NCBI GenBank assembly: GCA_949127975.1
Contig: CASBRB010000300.1
Location: forward strand, 1 to 36,836
Source: Oscillatoriales cyanobacterium PMM_0019
Lineage (GTDB): Bacteria; Cyanobacteriota; Cyanobacteriia; Cyanobacteriales; CASBRB01
Direction: 5' to 3'
DNA length: 36,836 bases
A program made the translations under genes and the position numbers. The notes beneath the pieces were generated by a model, which saw only the letters and a list, made by a program, of their open reading frames with translations, did not search any database and was not told where the DNA came from. Positions 23,107 to 31,378 of the stretch are shown here, in pieces. Position 1 is the stretch's first letter. Each line of letters starts with the position of its first letter.

Positions 23107-25491
23107 TTAATGTGGTTGAGTTTGAGAAGCAGTATCAATGACTACCCAACCCAATGTAAAACTAAAAGATAGTACCGATGGGATCAGTGGCATCCAACCA
23201 CCTGACTCTAGGATAACAAGGCAAATTTCATATAACAACCAAATGACAGAGCAGCTAGCCAGTCCCAAGTATAATCGCGATCGAATACGAAAAGCTAGCA
23301 ACCCACCTGTAAGAGACCAGAGCCAAACCCAAAGTGTATCACCCCACTGGAAATTTCCCCATTGAGGCAAAACCCAGAGTTGCTTGCGGTCACCCTCAAC
23401 AGCACTGAGAATGGCACTCACCATATGGGTATTAAGCCATAAGCCACGCATTTCTCCGTTATATGGAGTTTTGTGTTGATCTGGATGGAGAGGGTCTGTT
23501 ATACCGATAATAATAATTTTGCCTCTTATATCTTTGGGATCTAACGATCCCCCTAAAACATCTCGAAACTTAATTGCCTTGGCAATTAAACCCTCCTGAG
23601 ATAAGGGTCGAAAATTTAATAAAATTTCGTTGTTTGTTCCAGTTAAATGTTGATAGCCAACAGTATGAGATGCCAATCCTTTTAAAAGAGTTGTACCAAA
23701 CAGCAATTCTCTATTTTGAAAATTCAATTTTTTGCCTTTTTGTTCAAAGTATTTATTTCCTAATAAGAGGCTAAAAGCATAGGGTGAATTGGAACAATCA
23801 TCACACTTACTCTTCATCCATAAAACTTGGCGACGGATGATATTATCACCATAATCCTGGTAACCGTCGGTGAATCCTACCTGCTCTTTCAATTGTTTTT
23901 TTGAGAATTCAATGGGGGGTCGAATACTTTTAATAGTGGGACTACCAACAAAAGAGCTAGCAATGAAATTTGTGTGCTTATTGAAACTGGCTAAAATTTT
24001 ATCATGTCCGGGTGGTACTGGGTCAGGACGAACAATATCCAAGCCGATTGCTATCGGTTGATATTGCTCCAATTTTTCTACAATTTGAGCAACTATAGCA
24101 TCACTTACTAACGGATGGCCATACATACTCATATCTTGTCCATCACCTTCCACAACCACGACCCGGTCATCTATAGGTATAGATGACCTTAGTCTCATTA
24201 AAGTGTCATAAGCAGGGAGTTCTAAAGGTTCAAATGTCCCTAGCCATCGCATTCCCATCAGCAAGCTCGTTACTACAACACTAGCAACCAAGGCTGTTTT
24301 CAGCTTTGGTTTGGGTTGGGGTGGTAGGGGGGGTGGTATGGGAATTGGTTGGGAATCGTCCTTCTTTTTATCCCGCAATTCTTTCCAAGTCGGCGGGACT
24401 TCAGTAGGGTTTTGACAAATCATGGGCAACCAGCTAGCACCGGGAAATTCCGACTCTATACCCTGCAAACATTGCCGCGCTTCCCTCACTGCTAAATAAA
24501 AAGGGTTCCCCTTGACAAACTCTTTGAGAAAGTACTTCAAAAACTTCTGTGCCACCCGATCTGGGACTGGTTCTCTCATGACAATTATTTGGGGAATATG
24601 TAAATCATCTAACTGCTGCGCTAATCCCAAACCATCACAAGAGTTAAAAATCGCAAACTGCAACCCGCTATCTCTGGCATTAACCAGGGCATATTTTAAC
24701 TGTTCGATAGTTAATTTCTCATTAGGATTTATATGTATATACCCCGTTTCCCCATTGGCTTGGGTAGAACCATGCCCTGCAAAGAACAGAATATCCCATC
24801 CCTGCTCGTTCCGAAGGTGCTCATCTAATTTCCAGCGCTGTGGCTCCACCAAAAACTCCAGTTTTGTGTCTGGCAAATTCTTCAGTTCCCTGCTGTCTGC
24901 CTGAATGTCAATCCCAGTAGAATCGCCCAGAATAACTAATACTCTCACTTGTTTAGCGGAATTTTTTGCCTGATTTACTGGCTCTACGTCCAGGGCACTT
25001 AAAGCGACTTCTGCTTTGGGATAATCCTCAAAAAAACGCCAAAGATGCCAGGGGATTTTTCTGAGGTTATTGTCTTCGGTTTGAATAATCACTCGAATTG
25101 CATCATCTTGGGATAATTGCCGCCTTAATTTGCGATCGATGTGGCGAAAATTTTCAGTATCCAGCCAAGAATCAATTTCGTTTTGCAACTGCTGACATAT
25201 TTGCTTAAAATCGGTACGGGAAACGTGAGTCACGTCAACTTCATCGAATGTGATGTCTTCATCGCTCACCTGGGGCTGACGCAAACCTGTATTTATGGAG
25301 AGAGACTGATAGAGTAACTGATAGAGTAACTGCCAACGGCGGTAGCGGTCGAGAATAATTGGTGCAGCAGGTAAACTACCCTTAAATTGCCACCACTTAT
25401 CTTTGCCATCTTCCCGCAGTTGGACAGTTACATAGGAGAAGCCATCTTGTAAGGTACCTTTTCCCAAGTCAAAAATAACTAACTTACTCAT
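23107..25491 (-). CDS. Membrane CHAT-CHASE2 protein
   Basis: 794 aa from the ATG at 25491, which overlaps the upstream stop by 8 nt and has GAAGAG before it; an ATG at 25515 is less likely. The cytoplasmic N-terminal half carries a CHAT caspase-like domain (about 180-360) with the presumed catalytic His240 (LFFAGHGS) and Cys285 (AIFNSCDGLGLA). A proline-rich linker (PIPIPPPLPPQP) leads to a transmembrane helix (about 400-417), a CHASE2 sensor domain (about 425-715, with DDRVVVVEGDGQD and GKIIIIGITD) and three C-terminal transmembrane helices. The layout suggests an extracytoplasmic CHASE2 signal acting on a cytoplasmic protease. Third gene of an operon with the sigma-like and DUF1822 genes. 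Ligand and protease target are unknown. Confidence 0.92.
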   Translation of the reverse strand: MSKLVIFDLGKGTLQDGFSYVTVQLREDGKDKWWQFKGSLPAAPIILDRYRRWQLLYQLLYQSLSINTGLRQPQVSDEDITFDEVDVTHVSRTDFKQICQQLQNEIDSWLDTENFRHIDRKLRRQLSQDDAIRVIIQTEDNNLRKIPWHLWRFFEDYPKAEVALSALDVEPVNQAKNSAKQVRVLVILGDSTGIDIQADSRELKNLPDTKLEFLVEPQRWKLDEHLRNEQGWDILFFAGHGSTQANGETGYIHINPNEKLTIEQLKYALVNARDSGLQFAIFNSCDGLGLAQQLDDLHIPQIIVMREPVPDRVAQKFLKYFLKEFVKGNPFYLAVREARQCLQGIESEFPGASWLPMICQNPTEVPPTWKELRDKKKDDSQPIPIPPPLPPQPKPKLKTALVASVVVTSLLMGMRWLGTFEPLELPAYDTLMRLRSSIPIDDRVVVVEGDGQDMSMYGHPLVSDAIVAQIVEKLEQYQPIAIGLDIVRPDPVPPGHDKILASFNKHTNFIASSFVGSPTIKSIRPPIEFSKKQLKEQVGFTDGYQDYGDNIIRRQVLWMKSKCDDCSNSPYAFSLLLGNKYFEQKGKKLNFQNRELLFGTTLLKGLASHTVGYQHLTGTNNEILLNFRPLSQEGLIAKAIKFRDVLGGSLDPKDIRGKIIIIGITDPLHPDQHKTPYNGEMRGLWLNTHMVSAILSAVEGDRKQLWVLPQWGNFQWGDTLWVWLWSLTGGLLAFRIRSRLYLGLASCSVIWLLYEICLVILESGGWMPLIPSVLSFSFTLGWVVIDTASQTQPH

Positions 25492-26743
25492 GTTTCTCTT
25501 CGATAATTGATTCAATTACGAAATTTTCTGTGATACTGAATTCATCAGCAGAAATTTTGATTTGGAACACTTTTCCCCTAGGACAACCAAATTTTGGCAA
25601 TTGCATAAACTCATCTTGGCTTCGGGAACATACTTCTTGAAGAGTTTCCCCTAATTGAGAAAGCAAAGCTAACTTAATATTAGGTGGCAGATAAGTTTCT
25701 CCCTTAGCTGGATGTAGTTGCACGCGAATACTTACTCTCTGCTCAGTTTCCGGTGTCAAACCGACCAGCAAAGCGACAGATTTATTCCCCAGTTGTATTC
25801 CTAGATCGATTAGCTTGATCCCCCTAACAGGCACCGCTGTTACTTCTCTAACAGCCAAGTCTCTATGTCCTAACCTAAAGTCGAAATTCCCTGACTCTGA
25901 ATTTAAAAGTGCTTCTAGGGATTGCCAACCCGCCTCAAAAATATGCCCAAACCATTTGCTCAAATTAATCGCTACAGCCGGTTTAGTTTCTTCAACAAAG
26001 CGCCCCATCCGCCGCTTGTATAGCTGCTGTCTCCATTTATTATCTGACAGTAGCGCTGCCCATTGTTCAAAAGGCACATCCACTTGTAGACGGGGGAAAT
26101 AGACACTTTTATCGCCTAGGTACTGCAATAATTTTGTTGCCTGAGCCTCAGACAAAGTTGGCAATGGTGGGAGTTTCTCTTTCATATTCAATCCCAGCAT
26201 CGCCTGCATCAAGATGAGGTCTTCAATTAACTTCTCTCCTGCCAATACATAGGTGCGGGATTCTTTAGTATATTTCCCCGATGACTTTAGCTGGCGATGA
26301 GTCGCAAACCCGGACACTTGTATACAGCACTCATCCTCTTCTGCTGCCAAATCTACCTGCACTGCCAAGTAATAATCACCTGCCCAACTGGGAATATCTA
26401 CCCACTCTTGGGGCACGCACAAGTCTTCTGAATCAAACGGTTCACTAGGTATTAGCACTATTCTTGCCAAATCGCCCAACTGAATTGCCGTACCATTTAC
26501 CACTTCTAATGTATCATCAATCGAACCGATCGAGGGTTGAGGCAAAGAACTTTCAACACACCAGGCTGAAAGCCAGGTGAGGAAAGTATTTAAGCAAACT
26601 TTATTGAGATAGGCGTTGTAACGAGCGTGAGTATTAGAATAATCCTGAGTTTGCTCCCAGATTCTATTTCGCTCTTTCGGAGTAACTTGTAAACTTAACC
26701 AAGGACTAAAATCCCGATATAGCTCATTTAATCTTGCACTCAT
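25484..26743 (-). CDS. DUF1822 family protein
   Basis: 419 aa from the ATG at 26743, which has AAGGAG eight nt upstream; an ATG at 26779 is weaker. Recognised as DUF1822 by SNTHARYNAYLNKVCLNTFL near the N-terminus, and QEWVDIPSWAGDYYLAVQVD and the GIQLGNKSVALLVGLTPE region further on. No signal peptide or membrane helix is seen, so it is probably cytoplasmic. The family is restricted mainly to cyanobacteria and commonly lies between a sigma-like regulator gene and a CHASE2 or CHAT gene, as here. Its biochemical role is unknown; it may link regulator and sensor. It overlaps the CHAT-CHASE2 gene by 8 nt, so the two are coupled. Confidence 0.85.
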   Translation of the reverse strand: MSARLNELYRDFSPWLSLQVTPKERNRIWEQTQDYSNTHARYNAYLNKVCLNTFLTWLSAWCVESSLPQPSIGSIDDTLEVVNGTAIQLGDLARIVLIPSEPFDSEDLCVPQEWVDIPSWAGDYYLAVQVDLAAEEDECCIQVSGFATHRQLKSSGKYTKESRTYVLAGEKLIEDLILMQAMLGLNMKEKLPPLPTLSEAQATKLLQYLGDKSVYFPRLQVDVPFEQWAALLSDNKWRQQLYKRRMGRFVEETKPAVAINLSKWFGHIFEAGWQSLEALLNSESGNFDFRLGHRDLAVREVTAVPVRGIKLIDLGIQLGNKSVALLVGLTPETEQRVSIRVQLHPAKGETYLPPNIKLALLSQLGETLQEVCSRSQDEFMQLPKFGCPRGKVFQIKISADEFSITENFVIESIIEEKHE

Positions 26744-26991
26744 TTCAATCTCCTTGTTTTCTAGACTCCAAATGAACATTAGTCATGAACGCGATCGATC
26801 TTTGATGGTTCAGAACGCTTTTTCCAAAGGAATACCCAAATTGGCGCACCCTTAGAGTGCTTCCTTTAAAAACATCTCTCATAGCTATTGGCTTGCATTC
26901 TTCTATTTTAACATAAACCTCTGATTTTAACATAAATATCTTAGCCGAATTGAAGATCTCAGTAACTTCATGATGAGTTATACCAAGCTGG
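26744..26991 (-). other. Intergenic remnant containing a decayed extra repeat unit
   Basis: The 248-nt gap between the sigma-like and DUF1822 genes. Read on the minus strand it holds a broken copy of the 39-residue repeat of the upstream gene (CANLGIPLEKAF then a stop, from about 26852 down to 26800) and an HTH-like string in another frame (RIASQLGITHHEVTEIF, about 27000-26950). This looks like the former 3' end of the sigma-like gene after frameshifts. Confidence 0.55.
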
Positions 26992-28623
26992 CTAGCTATT
27001 CGTTGTCCAATAAATTATTAAACATTCTTGAAAAACGTGATAGATGTTTGATGGTTCAGAGCGGTTTTTCCAAGCAATGTCCAAATTAGCGCACGCTTCT
27101 TGTACAATCCCTTCTCTTACTAGAGTTAAATTTTCTAAACATTTTTCAAGCACCTGATGGATGTTTAATGGGTTATAGCAGTTTTTCCAATTAATGCCCA
27201 ATGTGGCGCATGCTTGTTGAACGAACTGCTTTTCTAGCCTCAAAATTATTAAACATTTTTCAAGCACTAGATCGATGTTCTCTGCTTTAGATCTGTTTAC
27301 CCAAGCAATGTCCAAATTGGCACAGACTTGCTTAGTAATGACGTTTAAAACATTTTTCATCACTTCTTCGACATATTCTCTAATAATACTATAAATTTTT
27401 CTGATAAAATATTCATCTATATCATGATTAACTAATTCACATATATTTTTCAACAGTTTTACCTGAAAACTTTTAAGGCAATGAGATATAGTCGTCTGAT
27501 GAACCTTGAACTTGACTGCTATTGGTACTTGTTTCATTTCAAAATCGTAAGAACTTATTAAAATTTTTTGGTTTGTTTCGGTTAGAAAAATTAACTGCTT
27601 TCTACCAAGATTATTTATTTGAAGATAAAGCTCATGACGATCGTCTTCTTCCTCTGCTTCAAAAAATAAACTACTATCGACTTCATGAGGTAATTCCTCA
27701 AGAGATATGGTGCTTGAATTACGGTAGAGATTACGGTATTCTCTTAAGGCATTAATACAGACTTGCATCCAAGCCATTTCTTGGTCATCAATGTTTAAAC
27801 TTACAGAATCTTCTTGGGGTCTGTTAGAGTTGTAGACATTGGCAGCTTCGTGGAAAATTTCTTGTGTAGGTTCACTCCATATTAGCCCACTTCCTATAGT
27901 CGGTGAAATATGACTATGGTATATTGGTCTAAAATATTTAACAGCCAAGATAAATTTGCCAGTTTGTTGCTGATTGTATCCTTTGTGTAACAGAGCGGCT
28001 TTCAAATTAATATAACTCGCTTTATACAACAGCCTCCACGGCGAAAAACTATGACCATAGGCTTCGCTCAAACTCCAATTAATATGATAATTGAGACTAG
28101 CCTGGACATAAGTTCCTAAAGAAGCTATATCGTTATTATAATTGATTAATAGCTTAATAAATCTTTTTTGGTTGTACAACAACTCTCTGGCAATACCAAA
28201 ATTTGTTCTCAACAAGTCAAAGCGATGTTCTAAACTACTATTGTTAGATAAAGATTTTTGAGCCGCATAATAGCAATTTAGTTCACAATACGCTCTCAAA
28301 TGTTGCATCACTAGATGTTTCCTGTTTTTCGGTTCCCATTGTAACCTAGCATTCCAATTGCGATCGAACATTATCCAAAGTAACGAAAGTAAAAGGGTAT
28401 CGGGACCCTTTAAAAAAATTGCAACCTGGCTAAATTGGTAATACCATCTCAACAAAGTTAACAAGAATTCCGCTAATTGCTCTATGCTAAACTCAGCAAA
28501 TCCAGGATAGTTTTCTATATATAATAAAATATTATTCCGCAAGATAAGGTCGGTTTTCCATGTAGTACTGGAAACGCCATTTTCGGATGGCAATGTGATA
28601 AAACGGAAAAATCTACTATACAT
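26992..28623 (-). CDS. Sigma-70-like regulator, cyanobacterial DUF1822/CHASE2-associated type
   Basis: 543 aa. The middle part (GHSFSPWRLLYKAS, then KFILAVKYFRPIY and FHEAANVYNSNRP, about 190-270) matches the divergent sigma-70-like proteins that head DUF1822/CHASE2 operons in cyanobacteria. Region-4-like HTH residues lie at about 351-392 (QVPIAVKFKVHQTTISHCLK). After them come three tandem 39-residue repeats (ACANLDIAWKNRSEPSNI type, 431-543), not part of normal sigma factors. Regions 2 and 3 are not convincing, so DNA-dependent sigma activity is unproven; it might be a regulator or anti-sigma-like protein instead. It starts at ATG 28623 with a near-consensus promoter 28 nt upstream. The C-terminus may be truncated by a frameshift. 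Confidence 0.7.
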   Translation of the reverse strand: MYSRFFRFITLPSENGVSSTTWKTDLILRNNILLYIENYPGFAEFSIEQLAEFLLTLLRWYYQFSQVAIFLKGPDTLLLSLLWIMFDRNWNARLQWEPKNRKHLVMQHLRAYCELNCYYAAQKSLSNNSSLEHRFDLLRTNFGIARELLYNQKRFIKLLINYNNDIASLGTYVQASLNYHINWSLSEAYGHSFSPWRLLYKASYINLKAALLHKGYNQQQTGKFILAVKYFRPIYHSHISPTIGSGLIWSEPTQEIFHEAANVYNSNRPQEDSVSLNIDDQEMAWMQVCINALREYRNLYRNSSTISLEELPHEVDSSLFFEAEEEDDRHELYLQINNLGRKQLIFLTETNQKILISSYDFEMKQVPIAVKFKVHQTTISHCLKSFQVKLLKNICELVNHDIDEYFIRKIYSIIREYVEEVMKNVLNVITKQVCANLDIAWVNRSKAENIDLVLEKCLIILRLEKQFVQQACATLGINWKNCYNPLNIHQVLEKCLENLTLVREGIVQEACANLDIAWKNRSEPSNIYHVFQECLIIYWTTNS

Positions 28624-28650
28624 CTCGATTGCCCTGATAACATCAAGTTA

Positions 28651-28679
28651 ATATTAGCACTATTTTTTACCTTTGTCAA
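28651..28679 (-). promoter_or_regulatory. Near-consensus promoter of the sigma-like/DUF1822/CHAT-CHASE2 operon
   Basis: On the minus strand TTGACA (28679-28674), a 17-nt spacer and TAATAT (28656-28651). It lies 28 nt before the ATG of the sigma-like gene and is the best promoter match in the window. Confidence 0.75.
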
Positions 28680-28763
28680 GTGATTTGTTATACATTTTCA
28701 TATTGTTTTCAACCAAAATATTGCTATTACTCCCCGCTCAATCAAACGGTATGAAATGAGTAC

Positions 28764-29182
28764 TGCCCACTTACTAGATTATTGTGATCGCTGGAAGGGT
28801 TTTATGAATTTTCAGGAGGTAGGTTTACATCTTGCACCCTTTTTAACAGCGACGAGGCAGAGCCTCCTATTCCTTATTCCCAGGCAGAGCCACCGGAACG
28901 AGCCGATGGTGTCAGGTGGGCATTTCCCACTTATTAGGTTATTGCGATCGCTGGAAGGGTTTTATGAATTCTCAGCAGGTAGGTTGACATCTTGCACCCT
29001 TTTTAACAGCGAGGAGGCAGAGCCTCAAAGCTTTCGTTCCCAGGCAGAGCCTGGGAACGAGAGGAAACGAGCAGAACGAACAGAAGACAAACAGGACACC
29101 TTGACAGGCGCAGACCGCACCCTACTTAATAGATTATTGGGAGCGCTTGAAGGGTTTTATGAATTTTTAGGCAGGCAGATGC
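28764..29182 (+). repeat. Three direct repeats with REP-like cores
   Basis: Units at about 28764-28868, 28924-29026 and 29116-29182 share GATCGCTGGAAGGGTTTTAT, and the first two also CATCTTGCACCC and TTTTTAACAGCGA; the third is shorter and diverged. REP-type AGGCAGAGCCTC and GTTCCCAGGCAGAGCCTGGG sequences end the first two. A 159-codon open frame across them is a by-product of the repeat. No gene is supported between 28624 and 29646. Confidence 0.82.
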
Positions 29183-29210
29183 GAAAATCTAGTCCCTATT
29201 CCTTGAGACA

Positions 29211-29332
29211 GAAGCCTATTGCCTGCTGGAGTTAGACGTTCTCCCCTACTACTGTGTTGCGCCTCTCGATAACGCTACAAGATACAACTACTGTAATACA
29301 AACTGAGTGAGACAGCAGTCTGAGGCAGATGA
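29211..29332 (+). repeat. Leader duplication, copy A
   Basis: 122 nt beginning GAAGCCTATTGCCTG and including GAGACAGCAGTCTGAGGCAG; recurs with about 85-90% identity (estimated by eye) at 31053-31174. A further shared block (CATATTTTCGCCAACCTGCT) follows at 29485-29523 here and 31199-31237 there. Confidence 0.88.
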
Positions 29333-29354
29333 ACCTTACCTATTTTTCCACTTA

Positions 29355-29447
29355 AACAGGACTTACGCACACTGGGCACACTGGGCACACACAGGGGGTT
29401 TGCCCCTACGAACCCGCTATATATAGAGGCAGTGCGTAAGTCCTGTT
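29355..29447. repeat. Palindromic element with 15-bp perfect ends
   Basis: AACAGGACTTACGCA (29355-29369) and TGCGTAAGTCCTGTT (29433-29447), 93 bp in all. The core has ACAGGGGGTTTGCCCC. It lies between the two shared blocks of leader copy A and is absent from copy B. Confidence 0.88.
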
Positions 29448-29646
29448 AAAACCAAAAAATTTGCCGAGACAGCGAATCCATATTCATATTTTCGCCAACC
29501 TGCTCCTAATAAATCATCAGACAGGAATCAGCCGAGTAAACCATCTGCTTCCTTGAACCTTCCTGCCACCTTGGCGGGGTGAACCAGGATATGTGGGCTT
29601 TTCGGCAGAGTTCTTTCTAAACTCACACTAAATTTCAGGACTCAAC

Positions 29647-30129
29647 ATGAAAAAGTCACTAGCATTAGGTACAGGTTTTCTCGCAGCAATAGAATTAATG
29701 ATTGCTCCGACTCAGTTAGTATTAGCGTCCTCAACTTATACAATCACAGTTCCAGCAAATGTGTCCTGTGTTAATACTAACATTAATGTATCAGGAGGTC
29801 AGTTAGTAGAATTTTTAGCAGTGGGACTTGCTACCCACGGCTATGAGGGAGGGGTTGTGAATGGGACCCCGCAAACTAATCCAGATGGCGACAGGTTCCT
29901 TAATGGTGCCAACATTGGAAAAGGGAATGGTCTAAGTACGCGAGGTTTATTATATTCAGGACCTGTTGGTGCGCTTATAGGTAAGGTAGGACCAAATGGG
30001 AAATACTTTTTTATAGGTGCAGGCAATCAATTGTTTATGCCGCAGTCAGGACAGTTGTATATGTGTTACAACGATTCTATTTTCTATGATAATACTGGCT
30101 ATTACAGGGTGACTGTAACGGCTGACTAG
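29647..30129 (+). CDS. Secreted LecA/PA-IL-like lectin-domain protein
   Basis: 160 aa with a signal peptide (about 1-28, GTGFLAAIELMIAPTQLVLA). The mature part resembles the PA-IL (LecA) galactophilic lectin fold: NPDGDRF, then PVGALIGKVGPNGKYFFIG (about 102-120), LYMCYNDSIFYDNTGYY and the final VTVT strand follow the same order as in LecA, including the YND...DNTG segment where LecA binds calcium. Two cysteines (Cys40, Cys138 approximately) may form a disulfide. Probably periplasmic or extracellular and possibly sugar-binding; this is inference from pattern, not proof. It lies alone in repeat-rich DNA. Confidence 0.6.
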   Translation: MKKSLALGTGFLAAIELMIAPTQLVLASSTYTITVPANVSCVNTNINVSGGQLVEFLAVGLATHGYEGGVVNGTPQTNPDGDRFLNGANIGKGNGLSTRGLLYSGPVGALIGKVGPNGKYFFIGAGNQLFMPQSGQLYMCYNDSIFYDNTGYYRVTVTAD

Positions 30130-30168
30130 ATGGTCATACGACTTACGCACTTTAACGCTATTACGTTG

Positions 30169-30257
30169 AGGACTTACGCAGACTGGGCATATGTAGGGGT
30201 AACCACAGGGGGATTGCCCCTACCACCCGCTATATGTAGTGGTAGTGCGTAAGTCCT
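30169..30257. repeat. Palindromic element with AGGACTTACGCA ends
   Basis: AGGACTTACGCA (30169-30180) and TGCGTAAGTCCT (30246-30257), 89 bp. A loose extra half end (ACGACTTACGCAC) lies just upstream at about 30139-30150. The core AGGGGTAACCACAGGGGG is shared with the other copies. It lies between the lectin-like and TPR genes. Confidence 0.88.
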
Positions 30258-30320
30258 ATCTCTACAGTGAGCGATCGCCAGAACAACCTGCAAAAATCAA
30301 CCTATCTAAGAAGACCAATT

Positions 30321-31046
30321 ATGAACTATCTGAAGTTGCACATTTTTGGTACACTTGCGTTATTAGAATTTGCCATTTTAGGAACTGGAGTAATTGAAAA
30401 AGCCAATGCACAAAAAGTTTTTCAAGTAGTCCCAAGCATAATCTGTCTACCAAATGAGCCTGATGCTCAATCTCAGCCAGATGGAGCACCACTTTCTGTT
30501 CAGGAATACCTACAACGGGGGGATACAGAAATTAAGGCCGATCGCTGTAAAGCGGCGATCGCGGACTATAGCCAAGCCATCAAGCTCGAGCCTCAGAATG
30601 TCAAGTCATATTGGAGACGGGCAATTGCCCGTTCTGCTCTGGCAGAGGCTCTTTTTAAACCAAAACAAATGAACCAAGTAATTGACGATCTGAACCAGGC
30701 GATTGCAATTGAACCGAACACTCCTCAACTATATTTGTTACGGGGGTATGCCTATCTTAGTCTCCCTAGGAACTTTTTTTCTCCGCGCTCTTCCGTAAAA
30801 CGCGCTTACCAGGACTTCAGCAAGGTGATCGAGCTGCAACCAAACAATGGCGCAGCTTATGTAGGTCGTTACGTTGCCGATCTTGGTCTAGGTGATAGAA
30901 ATCAGACTAATTATGACCAACGAAAGGCAAATTTACTTGACTCTGCTGAATTGGCACAAGTTGACAATAGTGTTGCTCAGGGAAGACAAGAAGAGGCGGT
31001 GCGGCTGATGCAGTTGACGCTTTTTTTGAATGCAATAGGCCGATAG
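30321..31046 (+). CDS. Exported TPR protein
   Basis: 241 aa from the ATG at 30321, which begins a signal peptide (NYLKLHIFGTLALLEFAILG, cleavage near ANA-Q); an in-frame ATG at 30267 would put 18 polar residues before it. Mature protein has tetratricopeptide units: YLQRGDTEIKADRCKAAIAD then YSQAIKLEPQNVKSYWRRAI, DDLNQAIAIEPNTPQLYLLR and DFSKVIELQPNNGAAYVGRY. It should be periplasmic or surface-exposed and act as a protein-protein scaffold; no partner can be named. Copy B of the leader duplication starts 7 nt after its stop. Confidence 0.8.
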   Translation: MNYLKLHIFGTLALLEFAILGTGVIEKANAQKVFQVVPSIICLPNEPDAQSQPDGAPLSVQEYLQRGDTEIKADRCKAAIADYSQAIKLEPQNVKSYWRRAIARSALAEALFKPKQMNQVIDDLNQAIAIEPNTPQLYLLRGYAYLSLPRNFFSPRSSVKRAYQDFSKVIELQPNNGAAYVGRYVADLGLGDRNQTNYDQRKANLLDSAELAQVDNSVAQGRQEEAVRLMQLTLFLNAIGR

Positions 31047-31052
31047 GCACAT

Positions 31053-31174
31053 AGAAGCCTATTGCCTGTTGGGGTTAGACGTTCTCCCCTTCTACCGTGT
31101 CGCAGATCTCGACAACGCTACAAGATACAACGACTGTAATACAAGTTGAGTGAGACAGCAGTCTGAGGCAGGTG
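31053..31174 (+). repeat. Leader duplication, copy B
   Basis: Counterpart of 29211-29332, followed after 24 nt by the second shared block at 31199-31237, without the palindromic element found in copy A. It precedes the ELWxxDGT gene. Confidence 0.88.
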
Positions 31175-31378
31175 AAGATTAACCATCTTGCCAATTTTCA
31201 TATTTTCGCCAACCTGCTCCCAATAAATCATCAGACAAAACCAAAGGAATACAGCAACGAAAGCCTGAAGCGACCATTGCCTGTGTGTATGCCTAACTTA
31301 TCACCATACAGCCGTGGGAGCCCCAGGAGTGGACTGTTTTGTAGCTTCAAATGTACTTATTCTACCAAAGGAGGATTT

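Noticed and set aside
26745-26933. 62-codon minus-strand frame between the sigma-like and DUF1822 genes
   Set aside because: It overlaps the DUF1822 RBS and start and includes a decayed repeat in the wrong frame; treated as remnant, not gene.
28756-29235. 159-codon open frame on the plus strand
   Set aside because: It runs through three direct repeats and REP palindromes; its peptide repeats itself with the DNA and matches no protein type, so it is a by-product.
29530-29640. Possible riboswitch before the lectin-like gene (hairpin around CCACCTTGGCGGGGTG)
   Set aside because: A hairpin is possible, but it matches no riboswitch consensus I know.
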